From the NCBI RefSeq assembly GCF_013337045.2, contig NZ_CP118259.1:3481001-3545000 (forward strand): 64,000 nt of DNA. Direction: 5' to 3'. This DNA comes from Agrobacterium vitis (GTDB lineage Bacteria > Pseudomonadota > Alphaproteobacteria > Rhizobiales > Rhizobiaceae). Below, in pieces: positions 59,254-64,000 of the stretch. The notes beneath the pieces are model-generated. The model worked only from the letters and a program-made list of their open reading frames with translations. It searched no databases and was not told the DNA's origin. The first letter of the stretch is position 1. Every line of letters begins with the position of its first letter. A program made the position numbers and the translations under genes.

Positions 59254-60558
59254 TCACTTTGTCGGTGTTTCCATTTCCCGGCGCGGCCAGCGCACTGTTA
59301 CCCGTGCCCCCGGGTTGGAAACGCCCCGGTTTTCAAAGGTCAGGACAGCCCCGGAACGTTCCAGCAAGGTCTTGGCAATGAACAGGCCCAGCCCAAGCCC
59401 GCCCGCCCGCGCATCGCTTTTGCGGCTGGTGACATAAGGCTCGCCGATTCTCAGCAGGATATCGGGCGCAAAGCCTTCTCCATCGTCCTCGATCATGATC
59501 GTCACATGACGGTTGTCATGCTCTACCGTGATGGTGACCTGATCCCGAGCATAGTCCAGGGCGTTCTCGATCAGGTTGCCAAGTCCGTAGAGAATGCCGG
59601 GATTGCGGTTACCCACCGGCTCGCTGGTGCGGTCCGAAACCTCAACTACCGTCAGCTTGATGCCGAAGTCCCGGTGAGGCGCGATCACTTCCTCAATCAA
59701 GGAAGAGAGCGGCAATTGCCGCATATGCGCCTCATCCTCGGCGGACAGGGTGGTCAACCGTTTGAGAATGTCGCGGCAACGTTCGCTCTGGCTGCGCAGC
59801 AGCTGGACGTCCTCGCCAAACCGGGGGTCCTTGCCCAGTTCCCGTTCCATTTCCTTGGCAACGACGCTGATCGTCGCCAGAGGCGTCCCTAATTCATGGG
59901 CGGCGGCGGCGGCCAGCCCATCCAGCTGGGAAAGATGCTTTTCCTTTTGCAGCACCAATTCGGTTGCCGCTAGCGCATCGGCCAGAAGATTGGCTTCCTT
60001 GGATACGCGATAGGCATAGAAAGCAGCAAAGGCGGTCATTGAAACGATTGAGCACCAGATTGCCGTGAGCATGACCGGGCCGCCGCGATCGATATAGTCG
60101 GCATACCAGGGCAGGGGAAAAGGCGTGAAAGCCTGCACCGAAATGCAGACCATCGCCAGGCCCAGCAAGGCCATGGAATGGCGCAGCGGCTGCGAAGCAA
60201 AAACCACGATGACCGGCACGCAGATCAGCGGCGCGAAAGGATTGGCCAGCCCGCCCGTGATAAACAGCAGAGCGCCCATCTGGAAAAGGTCCAGCGCCAG
60301 GATCGCCAAGGTCCAGATTGGCTCCAGCCTCTGGGTGGACGGAAAGGCCAGTTGCAGCAGGAAATTCACCACTGCCAATGCGCCGATCAGGATGGCGGCG
60401 GCCAGTACCGGCATCGGAAATTGCAGGACCAGCGCGACAATTGCCAGGGTTATGGTCTGCCCTGCGACCGCCAGCCAGCGGAGCCGGACGAGCGTTTCAA
60501 GCCGCAATCTGCGGCTGGATGTACCAAAATGCATGCGAATATCCGTCTTTGCGCTCAT
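59254..60558 (-). CDS. actS: Redox sensor histidine kinase ActS (RegB/PrrB family)
   Basis: 434 residues. About six transmembrane helices occupy residues 28-185. The quinone-linked redox box GGLANPF lies at 102-108, the phospho-acceptor His221 is in AAAAHELGTPLATISVVAKE, and the redox-active Cys261 is in QSERCRDILKRL. The ATPase domain ends LGLGLFIAKTLLERSGAVLT. All RegB landmarks are intact. Partner of actR downstream; hrpB lies 36 bp upstream on the same strand. Confidence 0.94.
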   Translation of the reverse strand: MSAKTDIRMHFGTSSRRLRLETLVRLRWLAVAGQTITLAIVALVLQFPMPVLAAAILIGALAVVNFLLQLAFPSTQRLEPIWTLAILALDLFQMGALLFITGGLANPFAPLICVPVIVVFASQPLRHSMALLGLAMVCISVQAFTPFPLPWYADYIDRGGPVMLTAIWCSIVSMTAFAAFYAYRVSKEANLLADALAATELVLQKEKHLSQLDGLAAAAAHELGTPLATISVVAKEMERELGKDPRFGEDVQLLRSQSERCRDILKRLTTLSAEDEAHMRQLPLSSLIEEVIAPHRDFGIKLTVVEVSDRTSEPVGNRNPGILYGLGNLIENALDYARDQVTITVEHDNRHVTIMIEDDGEGFAPDILLRIGEPYVTSRKSDARAGGLGLGLFIAKTLLERSGAVLTFENRGVSNPGARVTVRWPRREMETPTK

Positions 60559-60594
60559 TCACGTTCCCCCCGCCCGTCCTCCTTCGGGCAAGGT

Positions 60595-63057
60595 CTATGT
60601 ACCACGCGGTTTTGCCCGTGTCGTGGGGGCAGCAGCGGCAGGGTCGTCTGGCCAGGGATGACGGGGATAGCGCCCGCGCATGTCGGCGCGCACATCACTC
60701 CACGATCCGGCCCAGAAACCAGGCAGATCGCGGGTCGTCTGGATTGGCCGATGCGCTGGCGACGTCAGTTCCAGCAGCAGCGGCAACCGTCCGCCGCCAA
60801 TGGCCGGATGGTTTTTCAGGCCAAACAGCTCTTGGACGCGGATCGTAAGCTTCGGCTCGTCGCCGTCATACTGGATCGGATGGCTCATGCCGGTCGGCGC
60901 GGTAAAATGGGTCGGCGCCATCTGGTCCAGATCACGCTGCGCCTCGTAAGGCACCAGCGCCTTCAGCCCATCAATTATCCCGCCCATGGAAATATCGGCA
61001 AGGCTGCGCACACCGGTCTGGAAGGGAATGAACCAGTCCTCAAGCCGCTCCAGCAGGGCCTCGTCACTGATATCCGGCCAGGGCGTTCCGAGCGTGCGAT
61101 ACAGAAAACCGATGCGCTGGCGCAATTGCTCGGCATTTTTGCTGAAAGTCAGTCGGTCGAGGCCCAATTGCCGCAACCCTTCTGCCAGTGCCCTGGTGGC
61201 GCCTTCGCCACTGGGCCGCCCTAGCGGTGTTTCCTCCAGAATGATCGCACCGATCCGCTTGACCCGTCGCGCCCGGACCTGGCCGCTTGGCGGGTCGAAA
61301 AAGCTCTCATCGCCCTGAATGATTGCCGCTGGCAGGCTCTCTTCTATATCGGAAAGGCGGATTTCCGCCGCGCTGAGGATTCGCCCCTGCGCTGCCCGCC
61401 CGGTCAGATCGGCAATGACAAGCATATCGCTTGCCGCCAGTCGTTCGGTTTGCGCCAGTTCCGCGCCGCGCCCGTTTGCCATGACATATCGCCCGGGTGC
61501 GCCCCGTTTCAGCGCGATCCGGTCGGGATAAGCATGTAAAAGCAGCACCCCGGCCAGCGTCGAGGTGGCGGCAGCCTGATGTTTCGGCAGGTCTTTCGTC
61601 AACCGATCCGCCAGCTTGCGCGCTGCACTGGCCCGCTCGCTGCGGTCCGACCGAAACCGGCGCAGGCGTTCTTCCAGATCGATATCCGTTCCGCCCAATC
61701 CTTGTTCTGTCAGCAAGACGGCGATTTCAATGGCCGTTTTAGCCTGACCTTGTTCTGCGGCGGCAATCACCATGGCGGCTAGCCGCGGCGGCAGGCCAAG
61801 GCCGCGCATTATCTTGCCTTTGGCCGTCAAGTGTCCCTGATCGTCCAGTGCACCGAGAGCTAGCAGCAGGTTTCGCGCCTCCTTCAACGCGGCGGCGGGG
61901 GGCTGATCGATAAAGGATAGGGCGGAAGCATCGGTCACGCCCCAATGGGCCATGTCCATCACCAGACCGGACAGGTCACTGGCGAGAATTTCCGGCGGGG
62001 TAAAGGCTGGCATCGCTGCCGTTTGACCGGCATGCCAGAGCCGGATGGCGATACCCGGCTCGGTTCGCCCGGCCCGCCCGGCCCGCTGGTCGGCGGAAGC
62101 CCGCGAAACACGGGTGGTTTCCAGTCGCGTGATACCGGTTGAGGGTTCGTAGACCGGCAGGCGTTGCAGCCCGCTGTCGATGACGATCCGCACCCCATCG
62201 ATGGTGATCGAGGTTTCGGCAATCGATGTGGCCAGAACCACTTTGCGGGTGCCGGGTGCGGTGGGTTTGATGGCCTGATCCTGCTCGCCCTGCGAAAGAT
62301 TGCCGTAAAGCGGCGCAATCAAAGTTGCCGCCGGCAACCGGCCCTCCAGCCGCTCCGCCACGCGGCGGATCTCGGCCTGTCCGGGCAGAAAGGCAAGGAT
62401 CGACCCGCTTTCATTGGCATGGGCATCGAGAATGGCACTGGTAACGCTGTCTTCGATCCGTTCGGTGCCGGGCCGGTCGCGGTGACGGATATCGATGGGA
62501 AAGCTGCGCCCCGCACTTTCCAGCACTGGCGGGTCCTGCATCAGGCCTGCCACCCGCTGCACATCCAGCGTCGCCGACATGACGATCAGCCGCAAATCGT
62601 CGCGCAGGGCCGATTGGCAATCCAATGCCAGCGCGAGACCGAAATCCGCATCCAGTGACCGTTCATGAAATTCGTCAAACAGCACGGCTGAAATGCCTGA
62701 CAGTTCGGGGTCCTCCAGAATCATTCGGGCAAACACGCCTTCCGTGACCACTTCAATCCGCGTCTTGGCAGAGATGCGGTTATCGAGCCGCATCCGGTAG
62801 CCCACCGTTTCACCCACGGTCTCGCCGATCAGGGAGGCCATGCGGGACGCTGCAGCACGCGCGGCCAGCCGCCTTGGCTCCAGCAGAATGATCCGATTAT
62901 CGCCCCGCCATGGCTGGTCAAGCAGGTAGAGTGGAACAAGCGTCGTTTTGCCTGCCCCTGGAGGAGCCGAAAGAACGGCACGGTTACCCTCTCGCAATGC
63001 CTTCGCCAAAGGAGGCAGGATTTCACTGACAGGATAAGGAGGAAGAGAGAATGCCAT
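60595..63057 (-). CDS. hrpB: ATP-dependent helicase HrpB
   Basis: 820 residues. DEAH-box-type helicase: Walker A SAPPGAGKTTLVPLYLL, motif II in AVLFDEFHERSLDADFGLAL, motif III SATLD and motif VI QRAGRAGRTEPGIAIRLW. The C-terminus PWPDISDEALLERLEDW and FWAGSWSDVRADMRGRYPRH-like block followed by PWPDDP is specific to HrpB. Cellular role unclear. The order hrpB-actS-actR is common in rhizobia. Confidence 0.94.
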   Translation of the reverse strand: MAFSLPPYPVSEILPPLAKALREGNRAVLSAPPGAGKTTLVPLYLLDQPWRGDNRIILLEPRRLAARAAASRMASLIGETVGETVGYRMRLDNRISAKTRIEVVTEGVFARMILEDPELSGISAVLFDEFHERSLDADFGLALALDCQSALRDDLRLIVMSATLDVQRVAGLMQDPPVLESAGRSFPIDIRHRDRPGTERIEDSVTSAILDAHANESGSILAFLPGQAEIRRVAERLEGRLPAATLIAPLYGNLSQGEQDQAIKPTAPGTRKVVLATSIAETSITIDGVRIVIDSGLQRLPVYEPSTGITRLETTRVSRASADQRAGRAGRTEPGIAIRLWHAGQTAAMPAFTPPEILASDLSGLVMDMAHWGVTDASALSFIDQPPAAALKEARNLLLALGALDDQGHLTAKGKIMRGLGLPPRLAAMVIAAAEQGQAKTAIEIAVLLTEQGLGGTDIDLEERLRRFRSDRSERASAARKLADRLTKDLPKHQAAATSTLAGVLLLHAYPDRIALKRGAPGRYVMANGRGAELAQTERLAASDMLVIADLTGRAAQGRILSAAEIRLSDIEESLPAAIIQGDESFFDPPSGQVRARRVKRIGAIILEETPLGRPSGEGATRALAEGLRQLGLDRLTFSKNAEQLRQRIGFLYRTLGTPWPDISDEALLERLEDWFIPFQTGVRSLADISMGGIIDGLKALVPYEAQRDLDQMAPTHFTAPTGMSHPIQYDGDEPKLTIRVQELFGLKNHPAIGGGRLPLLLELTSPAHRPIQTTRDLPGFWAGSWSDVRADMRGRYPRHPWPDDPAAAAPTTRAKPRGT

Positions 63058-63138
63058 GGAATTGCGTATCGCTGGTACGTGTCAGGGAAATCGAAACCGG
63101 CTCAACCGATCGGCAGCCCTTCCTTAAAGAGACAAACC

Positions 63139-64000
63139 TCACAGCCGACCCTGCCGGGCCTTAACGGTTTCATACGCCAGAATGGCGCCTGCGAGATCTT
63201 CTAGCGCAGCCCCAACGGATTTGAACAGCGTAATTTCTTCTGTATTCTTACGCCCATCGACAGTGCCTCTGACAAGCTCCGTGAGTTCACCTTGAATCAG
63301 CTCTACGGTCAGACTGCCATTGCGGAGCGGCTGTACGATATCGCCCGCCTCAGCCATCGCGCCCGCGCGCGTATCAACATAGACGCGGGCCCTGCGAATT
63401 GCCGTATTATCCGCCTCACGCATGTCAGGCCGGAAACCGCCGACGAGATCGACATGGGCGCCGGGTTTCAGCCAGTCGCCTCGGATCAACGGATCGGTTG
63501 CCAGAGTGGCGCATGAAATAATATCCGCCTGTCGCGCAACCTCTTCAAGCCCTGTCACAGCCCGAGCAGAAAAACCGAGCTCACGGGCTGCGGCTGCCGT
63601 TTCTTCTGCCTTGGCTGAATTGCGGCCACAGATAGAAATCTGGGTGAGGGGCCTGATGGAAGCATGAGCTTCTATAAGATGGAGTGAAAGACGTCCCGTT
63701 CCCACCATCAGCATATGCGATGCATCGTCCCGAGCCAGATAGCTTGCCGCCAGGGCAGACGCTGCCGCAGTGCGCCGCGCCGTCAGAACTCCTCCATCGA
63801 TAAGAGCCAGCATCGCTCCTGTTTCGCCCGAGGTCAGTAGATAGCCCCCCTGCACCGCAGGAAGGCCAGAGAGATGATTGTCTGGAAAAACCGAAACCAG
63901 TTTGACACCGCAATATTTGCCGGGCAGCCAGGCGGGCATCAAGAGCAGGGTCGCATCGGCGCGTCCGGGCACTTCCACTGTATGATGATGCCGGACCGGC
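63139..64000 (-). CDS. Ornithine cyclodeaminase / mu-crystallin family protein (N-terminus outside window)
   Basis: About 287 C-terminal residues; the frame stays open to the right edge, entering as VRHHHTVEVPG. LLLMPAWLPGKYCGVKLVSVFPDN with the substrate Lys, IDGGVLTARRTAAASALAAS, the NAD(P) loop MLMVGTGRLSLHLIEAH and VDLVGGFRPDMREAD match the family, which includes ornithine cyclodeaminase, alanine dehydrogenase and delta1-pyrroline-2-carboxylate reductases. Which reaction applies cannot be decided here. Separated from hrpB by 81 bp. Confidence 0.88.
   Translation of the reverse strand, partial: PVRHHHTVEVPGRADATLLLMPAWLPGKYCGVKLVSVFPDNHLSGLPAVQGGYLLTSGETGAMLALIDGGVLTARRTAAASALAASYLARDDASHMLMVGTGRLSLHLIEAHASIRPLTQISICGRNSAKAEETAAAARELGFSARAVTGLEEVARQADIISCATLATDPLIRGDWLKPGAHVDLVGGFRPDMREADNTAIRRARVYVDTRAGAMAEAGDIVQPLRNGSLTVELIQGELTELVRGTVDGRKNTEEITLFKSVGAALEDLAGAILAYETVKARQGRL

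Overview
The window is a stretch of alphaproteobacterial chromosome from the Rhizobiaceae (Agrobacterium/Allorhizobium/Rhizobium type). The evidence is the ChvG/ChvI and ActS/ActR regulators, a DivL-type kinase, AddAB instead of RecBCD, a lone HPr kinase/EIIA-Man/HPr branch, intracellular PHB depolymerase, rhizobial intergenic hairpin repeats, and the order hemE-oriC-PPSR-maf-aroE-coaE-dnaQ-secB-gyrB, the known origin neighbourhood of this family. No tRNA, rRNA, CRISPR or prophage was seen.

Layout. 1-2.4 kb: rho (cut by the left edge), hemJ and hemE on the minus strand, read away from the origin. 2.43-2.83 kb: gene-free, AT-rich, DnaA-box-bearing oriC. 2.8-13.2 kb: mostly plus-strand housekeeping genes (PPSR, maf, aroE, coaE, dnaQ, timA-like, mltA, smr, an XRE regulator, gyrB), with secB and fxsA opposed. 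13.3-17.1 kb: nitroreductase, PHB depolymerase, a DUF2852 membrane protein and a YgjP-like metallopeptidase. 17.1-22.4 kb: trpF-trpB-trpA-accD-folC. 22.5-26 kb: an accessory-looking patch with a DUF2161 protein, a methyltransferase of lower GC, trxA and a complete IS110/IS1111-family element. 26-34.5 kb: a DUF1402 protein, hslVU, hisBHAFE, coaA, a Tat-exported DUF3237 protein and arfB. 34.7-42.5 kb: pckA, chvI-chvG-hprK-EIIA-HPr and ahcY. 42.8-54.6 kb: divL, a TsaE-AmgK fusion, murU, addB and addA. 54.8-64 kb: malate synthase G, an L,D-transpeptidase lipoprotein, mmcB, actR/actS/hrpB and a truncated ornithine-cyclodeaminase-family gene.

Functional links. The origin, several parS-like palindromes, gyrB, dnaQ and DivL tie the region to replication, segregation and cell-cycle control. 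HemE/HemJ make tetrapyrroles. TrpFBA and HisBHAFE are biosynthetic operons. ChvG/ChvI, the PTS-like branch and PckA link envelope or acid signals with central carbon metabolism. The AmgK-like domain and MurU form a peptidoglycan-recycling pair.

Main points for a second look: (1) the roughly 30 kb block from the IS element to addA lies inverted relative to the order I recall for A. tumefaciens and S. meliloti, with the IS at one junction; (2) the IS has 14-bp perfect ends and a 243-bp non-coding 3' part where an IS1111 guide (seek/bridge) RNA would lie; (3) parS-like sites, two of them inside genes and read as Ser-Arg-Glu; (4) DivL with Tyr in place of the phospho-acceptor His; (5) AccD without its zinc-ribbon cysteines; (6) hairpin repeats with compensatory base changes, one of which supplies the stop codon of glcB.
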